Shown: positions 39,368-49,647, numbered from the stretch's first letter. The stretch is 64,000 nucleotides of DNA from Variovorax sp. TBS-050B (GCF_029893635.1 NZ_JARXYR010000002.1:2827001-2891000), one strand, 5' to 3'. The notes: a model not told the origin generated them from the sequence alone. Numbers and translations are program-made.

Positions 39368-40597
39368 CTAGCGCCGCTTCGCGAACCAGTTCCAGGCCGC
39401 GCCAGCGGCCATCAGCACGCTGGTGCCGATGAACACCGCACGCATGCCGACGTGGCCGCCCACGAAGCCGCCGACGAGCGGCCCCGCGACCTGGCCCGCA
39501 TACTGCGCCGAGGTCGAGTAGCCGAGCATGTTGCCCGCCACCTGCTCGGGCACGCTGTGGCGGATCACGCTCGCGATGCACGGCAGCAGCCCGCCGAGCG
39601 ACAGCCCCATGAGGAAGCGCAGCGCCACCAGCTGCCAGCCCGCGCTGACGAAGGCCTGCGGGATCAGCAGCAGCGCCGAGACCGCGAGGCAGCCCACGAT
39701 CACGTTCCAGTGGCCCACGCGGTCGGCCAGCCGGCCCAGGCGCGCGGCCGAGAGGATGCTGCCGAGCGCGGCGGCCGACATCACGACGCCCGCCGTCATG
39801 GTCACGCGCGCCGGGTCTTGCACCAGCGTCGCGACGTAGACCGTGATGATCGGCTCGATCGACATGTTCGCGAGCATCAGCAGCATGCCGGTGAAGAGCA
39901 TCGCGACCAGCGGCCCCTTGTCGGGCACGGCCGACCAGCCGCCCGCCTCGGGCTCGGCCGCCGCGGCGCCTGGCCTCTTCGGCTTCTTCTCCTCGCGCAC
40001 CAGGAAGGCGGTGGCGAGGAAGGCGACGAAGATGACCGCGCCCGCCGCGAAGAAGGTGGCGCGGATGCCGATCAGCGGCGGCAGCGCGCCGCCGACCAGC
40101 GGTCCCACGAGGTTCCCCGCCATGATGGCCGAGGACATGGTGCCGAGCGCCCAGCCCGTGCGTTCCTTGGGCGTCTGCGTCGCGACCAGCACCATCGAGC
40201 CGGATGCATAGCCGCCGAGCAGCCCCGCGAGCAGCCGCAGCCCCACCAGCTGCCAGACGTTGCCCGCCACGCCGATCAGCGCCATCGCCACCGCCATGCC
40301 CAGGCTCGCGCGGATCAGCATCGGCTTGCGCCCGTAGCGGTCGGCGAGCCGGCCCCAGAGCGGCGCCACCAGCGCCGCGCTGAGGAAGGTGGCGCCATAG
40401 GCCGCGCCCGACCACTGCACGATGGCCGCATGGTCCTTCACGCCGAGCTGCTCGACGTAGAGCGGCAGGAAGGGCAGCAGCAGCGTCATCGCGACGATGG
40501 TGGTGAACGAGCCGAACATGCAGACCGCGAGGTTGCGCCGCCAGTGGACCGAATGCGTGAAGCCCGGCGCGGCGGAAGAGGAGGTGTGGGACGTCAT
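39368..40597 (-). CDS. MFS transporter (multidrug-efflux-like)
   Basis: A 409-residue, 12-helix major facilitator. It has the motif A loop GRLADRYGRKPMLIRASLGM and the repeat GRLADRVGHWNVIVGC, with LLAGLLGGYASGSMVLVATQ and a QTPKERTGWALGT loop as in drug:H+ antiporter relatives such as MdtG/YceE-like proteins. The ATG at 40597 gives MTSHTSSSAAPGFTHSVHW. It is convergent with the ABC exporter, 30 nt apart, and divergent from the AhpD-like gene. Substrate unknown. Confidence 0.88.
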   Translation of the reverse strand: MTSHTSSSAAPGFTHSVHWRRNLAVCMFGSFTTIVAMTLLLPFLPLYVEQLGVKDHAAIVQWSGAAYGATFLSAALVAPLWGRLADRYGRKPMLIRASLGMAVAMALIGVAGNVWQLVGLRLLAGLLGGYASGSMVLVATQTPKERTGWALGTMSSAIMAGNLVGPLVGGALPPLIGIRATFFAAGAVIFVAFLATAFLVREEKKPKRPGAAAAEPEAGGWSAVPDKGPLVAMLFTGMLLMLANMSIEPIITVYVATLVQDPARVTMTAGVVMSAAALGSILSAARLGRLADRVGHWNVIVGCLAVSALLLIPQAFVSAGWQLVALRFLMGLSLGGLLPCIASVIRHSVPEQVAGNMLGYSTSAQYAGQVAGPLVGGFVGGHVGMRAVFIGTSVLMAAGAAWNWFAKRR

Positions 40598-40620
40598 GGG
40601 TGGATGAAATTGTCCCGCCG

Positions 40621-40640
40621 CGGGCGCGCCGGCGCGCCCG
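40621..40640. promoter_or_regulatory. 20-bp perfect GC palindrome
   Basis: CGGGCGCGCC and its exact complement, without spacer, 24 bp upstream of the MFS ATG in the divergent MFS/AhpD region. It could be a TetR- or MarR-type operator or simply a GC-rich chance dyad; no regulator gene adjoins it. Confidence 0.35.
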
Positions 40641-40740
40641 CCGTTTCGCGGCGGCGGCCATCGCGCGCTGCGCGGTCCCGCTGCTTTGGCTCTAATGGCG
40701 GCATCCGCATCCCATGTCTTCATCAAGGAGAGAGAACGCC

Positions 40741-41133
40741 ATGAAACCCCAGCCGATCGAATACGCCGACGCCAGCGCGGAGGTCCGCGCCGTGTTCGAC
40801 GACATCAAGGCCACGCGCAACGTGCCCGACGTCAACAACTTCTGGAAGTACCTCGCGAACGACCCCGTGACCCTGCGGCGCACCTGGACGAGCCTCAAGG
40901 AGGTGATGGCGCCGGGCGCGCTCGATCCCGTGGTGAAGGAAATGATCTACCTCGCGGTCAGCGTGAGCAACGGCTGCGGCTACTGCATCGCGAGCCACCA
41001 TGCGGGCGCCGAGAAGGCCGGCATGACGCCCGCGATGTTCGCCGAGCTGATGGCCGTGGTCGGCATGGCGAACGAGACCAACCGGCTCGTCAACGGCTAC
41101 CGCGTGCCGGTCGATCCGGCCTTCGACCGCTAG
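40741..41133 (+). CDS. Carboxymuconolactone decarboxylase family protein (AhpD-like)
   Basis: A 130-residue all-helical protein. The CxxC motif is in VSNGCGYCIASHHAGAEKAG, with His two residues on, the redox-active signature of AhpD-like proteins. Members are peroxidase-linked reductants or decarboxylases. The ATG at 40741 has an excellent AAGGAG site. It is a single-gene unit ended by a strong terminator at 41163. Physiological role here not known. Confidence 0.9.
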   Translation: MKPQPIEYADASAEVRAVFDDIKATRNVPDVNNFWKYLANDPVTLRRTWTSLKEVMAPGALDPVVKEMIYLAVSVSNGCGYCIASHHAGAEKAGMTPAMFAELMAVVGMANETNRLVNGYRVPVDPAFDR

Positions 41134-41162
41134 GGTCGAGCACCCGCCGGTAAAATCGGCCA

Positions 41163-41197
41163 CCCGCAGCGGGCGTCCCGGCCGCCGCGGGTTTTTT
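41163..41197 (+). terminator. Intrinsic terminator after the AhpD-like gene
   Basis: CCCGCAGCGG / CCGCCGCGGG, a 10-bp stem with one mismatch and a 9-nt loop, followed by TTTTTT, about 30 nt after the stop codon. Confidence 0.85.
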
Positions 41198-41225
41198 GTT
41201 TTCCGGGGCCATGTAGAGGAACACC

Positions 41226-42327
41226 ATGTACAAAAACCTCGCGGGCCGCGCCGTTCTGGCGTGGGTGGCCGCCTGTTTTCTGTCTCCCGCCTTTTCGCAA
41301 CCGCAGGCAGCCAAAGAGCCGCTGAAGATCGGCTTCGTCTACGTCACGCCGGTCACCGATGCCGGCTGGGTGCGCCAGCACGAAGAGGGCCGCAAGGCCG
41401 TCGAGGCCGCGCTCGGCGCGCGCGTCAAGACCCGCTTCGTCGAGAACGTGCCCGAGGGCGCCGACGCCGAACGCGTGATCCGCGACCTCGCGCGCGAGGG
41501 CAACGCGCTCATCTTCACCCCGAGCTTCGGCTACATGGAGCCCACGCTCAAGGTGGCGCGCGACTTTCCGGAAGTGAAGTTCGAGTCGGTCACCGGCTAC
41601 AAGACCGCGCCCAACGTCGCGACCTCGAACGCGCGCTACTACGAGGGCCGCTATCTCGCGGGCATCGCCGCGGGCCGCATGACGAAGACGAACACGGCGG
41701 GCTACGTGGCGGGCTTTCCGATCCCCGAGGTGCTGCAGGGCATCAACGCCTTCACGCTCGGCATGCGTTCGGTCAACCCGAACGCCAAGGTGATCGTGGT
41801 GTGGCTCAACGAATGGTTCGATCCGCCCAAGGAGCGCGACGCCGCGATGGCGCTCTTCAACCAGAACGCCGACGTCGTCGCCTTCCACACCGGCTCCACC
41901 GCCGTGATGGCCGCGGCGCAGGAGCGCGGCAAGATGGCCGTGGCCTACCACTCCGACATGCGCAAGATCGCGCCCGACGCGCAGATCGTCGCCGTCACGC
42001 ACCAGTGGGGGCGGCTACTACACCCAGCGCGCGAAGGCCGTGCTCGACGGCAGCTGGAAGAGCGGCAATCTCTGGGGCGGCGTGAAGGAGGGGATGATCC
42101 GCGTCGGCGACTTCGGCACGAAGGTGCCCAAGGCGGTGCAGGACGAGGTGCTCGCACGCCAGCAGGACATCGCCGCCGGCCGGCTGCAGCCGTTCCGCGC
42201 CACGGCGGCGGACGTGCGCGACAACGAGGGACGCGTCGCGATCGCGAAGGGGGCGCAGCTCAGCGACGAGCAGATCCTGAAGATGAACTGGCTGGCCGAA
42301 GGGGTGCAGGGGCGCGTCACGCGCTAA
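41226..42327 (+). pseudogene. BmpA-family substrate-binding protein, single-base frameshift
   Basis: With one G removed this is a 366-residue BmpA-like protein similar to that at 23416 (FVYVTPVTDAGWVRQHEEGR, ENVPEGADAERV, FTPSFGYMEPTLKVA, WLNEWFDPPKERDAAMALF). The run of five G at 42007-42011 should be four: after THQWG the expected GYYTQRAKAVLDGSWKSGNL is in the next frame, ending at 42327. The N-terminus is a signal peptide that could be cut by signal peptidase I near AFS-Q or lipidated at Cys 17 (VAAC). No permease or ATPase is adjacent; it could share the transporter at 19-23 kb. The end overlaps the convergent LysR gene by 4 nt. Confidence 0.85.
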
Positions 42328-43205
42328 CCCAGTCGCTCGACCACGAAGTCGACGAAGGTCCGCAGCTTGGCGCTGGGCCGCGCTTCGGGCAGCCGGACGA
42401 TTTGCACCTGCCGCGTGGGCAGCTCCCAGTCGGGCAGCAACTGCACCACCTGACCCGATGCGAGGGCCGGGCCCAGCAGCGCGTCGGCCTGCACGATCAC
42501 GCCGAGGCCGGCCATGGCTGCGGCCAGCAGCGCCTGGCCGTTGTTGGTGGTGAGCGGCCCGCGCACCGGCACGTGCACCGTCTGGCCGTTGCGCGTGAAG
42601 CGCCATGAATGGTTCGGCCCCCAGGCCGCGAAGCCCAGGAGCGGGAAGGCTTCCAGTTCGGACGGATGCCTGGGCTGCCCGTGGCGCGCGACCCACGCCG
42701 GGCTGGCCACCGCGTACATGCGCGCCAGGGCGAGCGGCCTGGCGATAAGCCGTTCGTCGACCGCCGCGCCCGAGCGGATGCCGCAGTCGAAGCCTTCCTC
42801 GGCCAGATCGACCACGCGGTCGTTGAGGCTCAGCTCCACCTTCACCTGCGGACAGGCGGCGATGTACTCGCCGATCACCGGCGTGAGGCGGTGCGCGCCG
42901 TAGGCCACGGGCGCGGTGACGCGCAGCACGCCCTGCGGCATGGCGCGCAGCGATTCGGCCACGCCGTCGGCCGTGTGCACGCTGGCCAGCACGTCGCGGC
43001 AGCGTTCGAGGTAGGCGGCGCCGATCTCGGTGAGCGCATGGCGGCGCGTGGTTCGCTCCAGCAGGCGGGCCCCCAACTGCTCTTCGAGCGCACGGATGTG
43101 CTTGCCGACCATCACGGCCGAGAGGTCCAGCGCCTCGGCGGCTGCTGCGAAGCTGCCTGCGTCGACCGTGGCGACGAAGACTTCCATGGCGCGCAGCTTG
43201 TCCAT
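42324..43205 (-). CDS. LysR-family transcriptional regulator
   Basis: A 293-residue LysR protein of the DmlR/CrgA-like branch. The helix-turn-helix is at residues 3-60 (KLRAMEVFVATVDAGSFAAA, then LSAVMVGKHIRALEEQLGAR); LRVTAPVAYGAHRLTPVIGE opens the effector domain. It is divergent from the SDR gene at 43311 with about 105 bp between, so that SDR and its partner gene are likely targets. The intergenic region is relatively AT-rich and contains TTTATCAAATGG-like sequence but no clean dyad. Confidence 0.92.
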   Translation of the reverse strand: MDKLRAMEVFVATVDAGSFAAAAEALDLSAVMVGKHIRALEEQLGARLLERTTRRHALTEIGAAYLERCRDVLASVHTADGVAESLRAMPQGVLRVTAPVAYGAHRLTPVIGEYIAACPQVKVELSLNDRVVDLAEEGFDCGIRSGAAVDERLIARPLALARMYAVASPAWVARHGQPRHPSELEAFPLLGFAAWGPNHSWRFTRNGQTVHVPVRGPLTTNNGQALLAAAMAGLGVIVQADALLGPALASGQVVQLLPDWELPTRQVQIVRLPEARPSAKLRTFVDFVVERLG

Positions 43206-43310
43206 ATTGCGAACTCCTGATTTCGAATGCCCGAAATGGCAGCCAATTTATCAAATGGCTGGTTCGCAAAAAAATCGCCGCTTGTTTGATTCACTTTCGG
43301 CGAGGTTCTC

Positions 43311-43916
43311 ATGAAGGTTCTTGTTGTGGGCGCGACGGGCGCGGTCGGCAGTGCGGTGGCGCAGGCCCTGGCCGGGCGGGGCCACGAGGTGTTTCGCGCG
43401 GGGCGCACGCGCGGCGATCATCGGGTCGACATCACCAGCGACGCCAGCGTCGAGGCGCTGTATGCGGAGCTCGGCCCGCTCGATGCGATCGTCTCGACGG
43501 CCGGCGGGCTGTTCTTCGGGCCGCTGGCCCGGATGAGGCCGGCGGATTTCGATGTCGGCCTGCAGGACAAGCTGCTGGGTCAGGTGCGGCTCGCCCTGCT
43601 GGGCCAGCATGTGCTGCGCGAGGGCGGCTCGATCACGCTGACCACCGGGGTCGCGGCCGACGATCCGGTGCGCGGCGGAGCCAATGCGGCCGCAGTGAAT
43701 GCGGCGGTCGAGGGCTTCGTGAAGGGCGCGGCGATCGAGCTGGCGCGCGGGCAGCGCATCAACGCGGTGAGTCCGACGCTGCTTACCGAATCGTTGGCCG
43801 CGTATGGCGCGCTCTTTCCGGGGGTCGAGACCGTACCGGCCGCGCGCGTGGCGCTCGCCTACGTGCGCAGCGTCGAAGGTCCGCTGACGGGGCGCGTCTT
43901 TCGCGTGTGGCAATGA
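43311..43916 (+). CDS. Short SDR-fold protein lacking the catalytic Tyr and Lys
   Basis: A 201-residue Rossmann protein. The nucleotide-binding motif VVGATGAVGSAVAQAL is at residues 5-20 and STAGGLFFGPLARM replaces the usual NNAG region. At the active-site position, where YxxxK is expected before AAVEGF, the sequence is AAAVN, so both catalytic residues are changed; the Ser in SITLTTG remains. Similar short, atypical SDRs exist; this one may be a redox sensor or use a different chemistry. It overlaps the next gene by 4 nt (ATGA). Confidence 0.82.
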   Translation: MKVLVVGATGAVGSAVAQALAGRGHEVFRAGRTRGDHRVDITSDASVEALYAELGPLDAIVSTAGGLFFGPLARMRPADFDVGLQDKLLGQVRLALLGQHVLREGGSITLTTGVAADDPVRGGANAAAVNAAVEGFVKGAAIELARGQRINAVSPTLLTESLAAYGALFPGVETVPAARVALAYVRSVEGPLTGRVFRVWQ

Positions 43917-44896
43917 GGATCGGGCATGGACGGCTTGCAGGCGCGCTGCTTGCGCTCGCGGCCACGGCGGCTGGTGCCGCCCCGCCCGTGGTCCAGGCGC
44001 TGCCCGAGGACTGGTATCCGGAAAGCGTAGCCATCGGGCCCGACGGCACGTTCTATGTCGGCAGCTGGCGGCAGGGCGCCGTCGCGCGGCTGAAGCCGGG
44101 CTCGGCGCCGAAAGCCGAGGTGCTGGTCAAGCCCGGTGCCAACGGGCTCGCGAACGGGCAGGGCGTGCTGGTCGACGCGAAGCGCCGGGCGCTGTGGATC
44201 TGCTCCGGCAACATCGGCTTCACCACCGTGCCTTCGACGCCGAGCGCCCTCAAGCGCTATGACCTTGCCACCGGCGCGCCGCGCGCGAGCTACGCGATGC
44301 CCGAGGGCGGCTACTGCAACGACCTCGCGCAGGACGCGCGCGGCAATCTCTACGTGACCGACTCCCACCGCCCGCGCGTGCTGAAGCTCGCACCGGGCGC
44401 CGCCTCGCTCGCGGTATGGAAGGAGGATCAGGCGCTGGCCGGACCCGGCCCCTACAAGGGCCTGAACGGCATCGCCATCGACGGCGGGCGCGATGTCTAC
44501 GTGAGCCTCGTGGCGGCGGCGCCCTACGTGCTGCGCATCGGTCTCGGCGCGCACGGCGAGGCCGGTGAGGTCACGCGCGTCGAGGCGCCGCGCGAGCTCA
44601 AGAACGTGGACGCGATCCGCGCCTGGAAGCCCGGGCGGCTCGTGTTGTTCGAGAGCAATGCCTTCGGCGACGGCCCCTACGGCGGACAGATCAGCGTGGC
44701 GCGTGTCGAAGGCGCGAAGCTCGGCCTGCAGACGGTGGTGGCGGGGCTCAACGACCCGTCCTCCGGCGCCGTGCGGGGCGACCGCGTCTACTACATCGAA
44801 TCGAAGTATTCGCTGCTCACCGGGCGCAGGGACGGCGATGGGCCGGTGCCGACCGGCGTGCCTTTCGACATCCAGTCGCGCGCGCTGCCGCCGTAG
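43913..44896 (+). CDS. Secreted SMP-30/NHL-like beta-propeller protein
   Basis: A 327-residue protein with a signal peptide (MRIGHGRLAGALLALAATAA, cut near AGA-AP) and repeating propeller strands: YPESVAIGPDGTFYVGSWRQ, ANGQGVLVDAKRRALWICSG, YCNDLAQDARGNLYVTDSHR and LNGIAIDGGRDVYVSLVAAA. This resembles the SMP-30/gluconolactonase or NHL-repeat folds; metal ligands cannot be assigned surely. It is translationally coupled to the atypical SDR. Possible periplasmic lactonase; substrate unknown. Confidence 0.78.
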   Translation: MRIGHGRLAGALLALAATAAGAAPPVVQALPEDWYPESVAIGPDGTFYVGSWRQGAVARLKPGSAPKAEVLVKPGANGLANGQGVLVDAKRRALWICSGNIGFTTVPSTPSALKRYDLATGAPRASYAMPEGGYCNDLAQDARGNLYVTDSHRPRVLKLAPGAASLAVWKEDQALAGPGPYKGLNGIAIDGGRDVYVSLVAAAPYVLRIGLGAHGEAGEVTRVEAPRELKNVDAIRAWKPGRLVLFESNAFGDGPYGGQISVARVEGAKLGLQTVVAGLNDPSSGAVRGDRVYYIESKYSLLTGRRDGDGPVPTGVPFDIQSRALPP

Positions 44897-44919
44897 GCGC
44901 GGCGCCGCGGCGAGTGCGC

Positions 44920-44944
44920 TGCGCATATAGCACTCATATGCGCA
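44920..44944. promoter_or_regulatory. Perfect 9-bp inverted repeat upstream of guanine deaminase
   Basis: TGCGCATAT-(7 nt)-ATATGCGCA, perfect arms, 46 nt upstream of the deaminase ATG. Spacing and symmetry suit a dimeric regulator. No identical site was noticed at the other purine genes in the window. Confidence 0.5.
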
Positions 44945-44989
44945 TGGAAATTGCGGCGAAGCGGGGGTGGATTACCCTCCGCACCCACG

Positions 44990-46279
44990 ATGAAAAAAGC
45001 CTACCGCGCCTCCCTCCTGCGATTCGACGCCGCCGGCCAGCCCGTTTTCGACGAGGACGGCCTGCTGGTCGTCGGCCCCGACGCCGCCGGCCGCCAGCGC
45101 GTGCTCGATGCCGGCAGCCATGCCGCCGTGGCGCCGCGCCATGCCGATGCGGAGGTTACGGCGCTGCCCGGGCGCATCCTCGCGCCGGGCTTCGTGGACA
45201 TGCACATCCACTTTCCGCAGACCGACATCATCGGTTCGCCCGCGCCGGGGCTGCTGCCCTGGCTCGAGAACTACACCTTTCCGGCCGAGGCGAAGTTCGC
45301 CGATCCGGCGCATTCGGGCGAGGTGGCCGAGGTGTTCTTCGACGAGCTGCTGCGCAACGGCGTGACCACCGCGCTGACCTTCGCGACCTCGCACGTGGCC
45401 TCGGTCGATGCCTTCTTCGCGAGCGCCCGGCGCCGTGGCCTGCGCATGATCTCGGGCAAGGTGCTGCAGGACCGCCATTCGCCCGACGGCGTGCGCGACC
45501 AGACCGTGCAGAGCCTGATCGATTCCGAGGCGCTGATCCGCAAGTGGCACGACGTCGACCGGCTCGGCTATGCGATCACGCCGCGCTTCGCGCCCGCGAG
45601 CACCGACGCGCAGATGCGCGGCGCCGGCGAACTGGCCGCGAAGTACCCCGACACCTGGATCCAGTCGCACGTCGCCGAGAACCGCGACGAGGTGGCCTGG
45701 GTGCGCGAGCTCTATCCGCAGTCGCGCTCCTACCTCGACGTGTATGCGGGCTTCGGCCTGATGCGCGAGCGCGCGGTGTACGCCCACTGCATCTGGCTCG
45801 ACGACACCGACCGCGCGCTGCTGCGCGACACGAAGACCGCGGCCGCCGTGAGCCCGACCAGCAACCTGTTCCTCGGCAGCGGCTTCTTCGACTTCGGCGC
45901 GGCCGACCGCACCGGCTTTCCGTACGGCCTCGCGAGCGACGTGGGCGGCGGCACCAGCTTCAGCCCCTTCCACACGATGATGGCGGCCTACTACGTGGGC
46001 CGCGAGGGGCAGACCAAGCCCGGCCTCAGCATCGCGCCCTCCGAGCTCTGGTGGCGCCACACGGGCGGCGCGGCGCGCGCGCTCGGCCTCGACGGCGTGG
46101 TCGGCAACCTGCAGCCCGGCTGCGAGGCCGACTTCCTGGTGCTGAACCCGCAGCAGGCCACGCCGCTGCTCGCGCGCAAGGCCGCGCGCGCCCAGAACCT
46201 CGAGGAGCTGCTGTTCGCGATGATCGTGCTCGGGGACGACCGGCTGATCGAGCGCACGGTGATTTCGCAGGCTGGATAG
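44990..46279 (+). CDS. guaD: Guanine deaminase
   Basis: A 429-residue amidohydrolase. Zinc motif LAPGFVDMHIHFPQTD is near residues 62-77, then QSHVAENRDEV, YAHCIWLDD, SPTSNLFLGSGFF and the metal Asp in LASDVGGGTSFSPF, all typical of guanine deaminase. It converts guanine to xanthine, the substrate of XdhAB at 12.5-16.7 kb. The ATG at 44990 gives MKKAYRASLLRFDAAG, a normal family start; the weak site upstream is GGATTACCC. It stands alone, with a perfect inverted repeat upstream and a family B repeat 12 nt after the stop. Confidence 0.95.
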   Translation: MKKAYRASLLRFDAAGQPVFDEDGLLVVGPDAAGRQRVLDAGSHAAVAPRHADAEVTALPGRILAPGFVDMHIHFPQTDIIGSPAPGLLPWLENYTFPAEAKFADPAHSGEVAEVFFDELLRNGVTTALTFATSHVASVDAFFASARRRGLRMISGKVLQDRHSPDGVRDQTVQSLIDSEALIRKWHDVDRLGYAITPRFAPASTDAQMRGAGELAAKYPDTWIQSHVAENRDEVAWVRELYPQSRSYLDVYAGFGLMRERAVYAHCIWLDDTDRALLRDTKTAAAVSPTSNLFLGSGFFDFGAADRTGFPYGLASDVGGGTSFSPFHTMMAAYYVGREGQTKPGLSIAPSELWWRHTGGAARALGLDGVVGNLQPGCEADFLVLNPQQATPLLARKAARAQNLEELLFAMIVLGDDRLIERTVISQAG

Positions 46280-46290
46280 GCCGTCGAATA

Positions 46291-46410
46291 CGGGCAGCCG
46301 AACGCAGAGGGCGCGAAGGTTTCGCAGAGGTCGCGAAGAAGAAAACCAAAATTCTTGGATTCCTTTTGCGACCTTCGCGCAATCTTCGCGCCCTCTGCGT
46401 TCGGCTCCCG
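46291..46410 (+). repeat. Terminal-inverted-repeat element, family B, copy 3
   Basis: A 120-bp element whose arms (CGGGCAGCCGAACGCAGAGG... and ...CCTCTGCGTTCGGCTCCCG) pair over about 26 positions with one bulge. It starts 12 nt after the guanine deaminase stop, the same distance as copy 2 from xdhB. It ends 49 nt before dcd and fills that gap. Confidence 0.88.
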
Positions 46411-46459
46411 ATTTCAGCCATGCCACAATTCCGCCCCGTACTCCGCAGCAGCACCGCAT

Positions 46460-47026
46460 ATGAGCATCAAGAGCGACAAATGGATCCGGCGCATGGCCGA
46501 GCAGCACGGCATGATCGAGCCCTTCGAGCCCGGCCAGGTGCGCGAGGCCTCGGGCCACAAGATCATCAGCTACGGCACCTCGAGCTACGGCTACGACATC
46601 CGCTGCGCGCCTGAATTCAAGGTCTTCACGAACATCCACAGCACCGTGGTCGATCCGAAGAACTTCGACGAGAAGAGCTTCGTCGACATGCACGGCGATT
46701 ACTGCATCATCCCGCCCAACAGCTTCGCGCTCGCGCGCACGGTCGAGTACTTCCGCATTCCGCGCAACGTGCTGACCATCTGCCTCGGCAAGAGCACCTA
46801 TGCGCGCTGCGGCATCATCGTCAACGTCACGCCCTTCGAGCCCGAATGGGAAGGCTACGTGACGCTCGAGTTCAGCAACACCACGCCGCTGCCCGCCAAG
46901 ATCTACGCGGGCGAGGGCTGCGCGCAGGTGCTGTTCTTCGAGAGCGACGAGGTCTGCGAGACCAGCTACAAGGACCGCGGCGGCAAGTACCAGGGCCAGC
47001 GCGGCGTGACGCTGCCGAAGACCTGA
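46460..47026 (+). CDS. dcd: dCTP deaminase
   Basis: A 188-residue homotrimeric dCTP deaminase producing dUTP. The start [20 protein letters not shown], the [13 protein letters not shown] loop, the core [20 protein letters not shown] containing the catalytic Glu neighbourhood, and the C-terminus [17 protein letters not shown] all match. Length is normal. It is a housekeeping gene of pyrimidine nucleotide metabolism; the neighbouring guanine deaminase is probably not functionally linked. Confidence 0.97.
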   Translation: MSIKSDKWIRRMAEQHGMIEPFEPGQVREASGHKIISYGTSSYGYDIRCAPEFKVFTNIHSTVVDPKNFDEKSFVDMHGDYCIIPPNSFALARTVEYFRIPRNVLTICLGKSTYARCGIIVNVTPFEPEWEGYVTLEFSNTTPLPAKIYAGEGCAQVLFFESDEVCETSYKDRGGKYQGQRGVTLPKT

Positions 47027-47134
47027 CCGCCTGAGCCGCGCGTCCACTGACCGCCGGTTACGCACCCGGCGTCCAGGCCCATTACCATCCCGACACGATC
47101 CGGCAAACATCCAAGGGCCGGCAAGGAGATCGCG

Positions 47135-48013
47135 ATGAGATGGGAAGGCAACGAACAGTCCGACAACGTCGAGGACCGCCGCGGCGAGGGCGGCGGCGGC
47201 GGCGGCTTCATCGGCGGCCGCAGCATCGGCATCGGCACGGTGGCCGTCGCGCTGATCGCAGGCTGGATCTTCGGCATCAACCCGCTCACCGTGCTGAGCC
47301 TGCTGAGCGGCGGCGGACCGGCCCCGGTGCAGCAGCAACAGCAGGGCCCGGCGCCCCGGCCGCCGTCGAACGACCGCGAGGCGGCCTTCGTCTCGACCGT
47401 GCTGCGCAACACCGAGGTGGTCTGGAGCGACATCTTCCGGCAGAACGGCGGCACCTACCAGCCACCGCGGCTCGTGCTGTTCCGCGGCGCCACGCCCACG
47501 GCCTGCGGCACCGGCGAATCGGCCATGGGCCCGTTCTACTGCCCCGGCGACAAGAAGGTCTACATCGACCTCGGCTTCTACGACACGCTCAAGAACCAGC
47601 TCGGCGCGCCCGGCGAGTTCGCGCAGGCCTACGTGATCGCGCACGAGGTCGGCCACCATGTGCAGGACGAGCTCGGCATCACCGCCAAGGTCGACGGCAT
47701 GCGAAGGCGCCTGAGCCAGAGCCAGAACAACGCGCTGAGCGTGCGCGTCGAACTGCAGGCCGACTGCTTCGCCGGCATCTGGGCGCACCATTCGCAGGAG
47801 TCGAAGAAGTGGCTCGATCCGGGCGACATCGAGGCCGCGATGAATGCCGCGCAGAAGATCGGCGACGACGCCTTGCAGCGCTCCGCAGGCCGCGCGGTGG
47901 TGCCCGACAGCTTCACCCACGGCAGCAGCGCGCAGCGCCAGCGGTGGTTCGGCACCGGCTACCAGAGCGGCGACGTGAAGGCCTGCGACACCTTCAACGC
48001 GCGCACGCTCTGA
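47135..48013 (+). CDS. ypfJ: YpfJ-type neutral zinc metallopeptidase
   Basis: A 292-residue inner-membrane protein. The N-terminus MRWEGNEQSDNVEDRRGEGG is followed by a Gly-rich stretch, one helix (about residues 32-54), a Gln/Pro-rich linker and a metallopeptidase domain with HEVGHHVQDELG near residue 170, upstream GPFYCPGDKKVYIDLGFYD and downstream VELQADCFAGIWAH providing the third ligand region. The ATG at 47135 has an AAGGAG site. Family function is poorly known. Confidence 0.93.
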   Translation: MRWEGNEQSDNVEDRRGEGGGGGGFIGGRSIGIGTVAVALIAGWIFGINPLTVLSLLSGGGPAPVQQQQQGPAPRPPSNDREAAFVSTVLRNTEVVWSDIFRQNGGTYQPPRLVLFRGATPTACGTGESAMGPFYCPGDKKVYIDLGFYDTLKNQLGAPGEFAQAYVIAHEVGHHVQDELGITAKVDGMRRRLSQSQNNALSVRVELQADCFAGIWAHHSQESKKWLDPGDIEAAMNAAQKIGDDALQRSAGRAVVPDSFTHGSSAQRQRWFGTGYQSGDVKACDTFNARTL

Positions 48014-48144
48014 TCCGGGCACGGCGCCGAGCGGCGCCATTGCTGGCGATATTGCTATTGAATAAATAGCAACAAGCGCGGCGCGGACGTTGTCATCGCG
48101 CGGTCACTGCCATTTTTTGCGGCAATGCGACAATAGCGGGCTTC
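48014..48144. promoter_or_regulatory. Upstream region of the RhlE helicase with an AT-rich hairpin
   Basis: TTGCTATT-GAATA-AATAGCAA (about 48053-48073) is an AT-rich inverted repeat in an otherwise GC-rich gap, after the ypfJ stop. It could close the ypfJ transcript or serve the helicase leader. The region CATTTTTTGCGGCAATGCGACAAT just before the start may hold the promoter or a translation enhancer. Confidence 0.35.
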
Positions 48145-49605
<1,461 letters not shown>

Positions 49606-49614
49606 GCGCCGACG

Positions 49615-49630
49615 AGGCGCCGCGGCGCCT
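49615..49630. terminator. Palindrome between convergent rhlE and TonB-receptor genes
   Basis: AGGCGCCGCGGCGCCT is a perfect 16-bp palindrome in the 42-nt convergent gap. No T-run flanks it, so it is at best a weak bidirectional terminator. Confidence 0.35.
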
Positions 49631-49647
49631 TCGCCGCCAGGCGCGCA

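Noticed and set aside
44972..48040. Minus-strand open frame of over 1000 codons opposite guaD, dcd and ypfJ
   Set aside because: Antisense shadow; no domain motif, and the plus-strand genes are certain.
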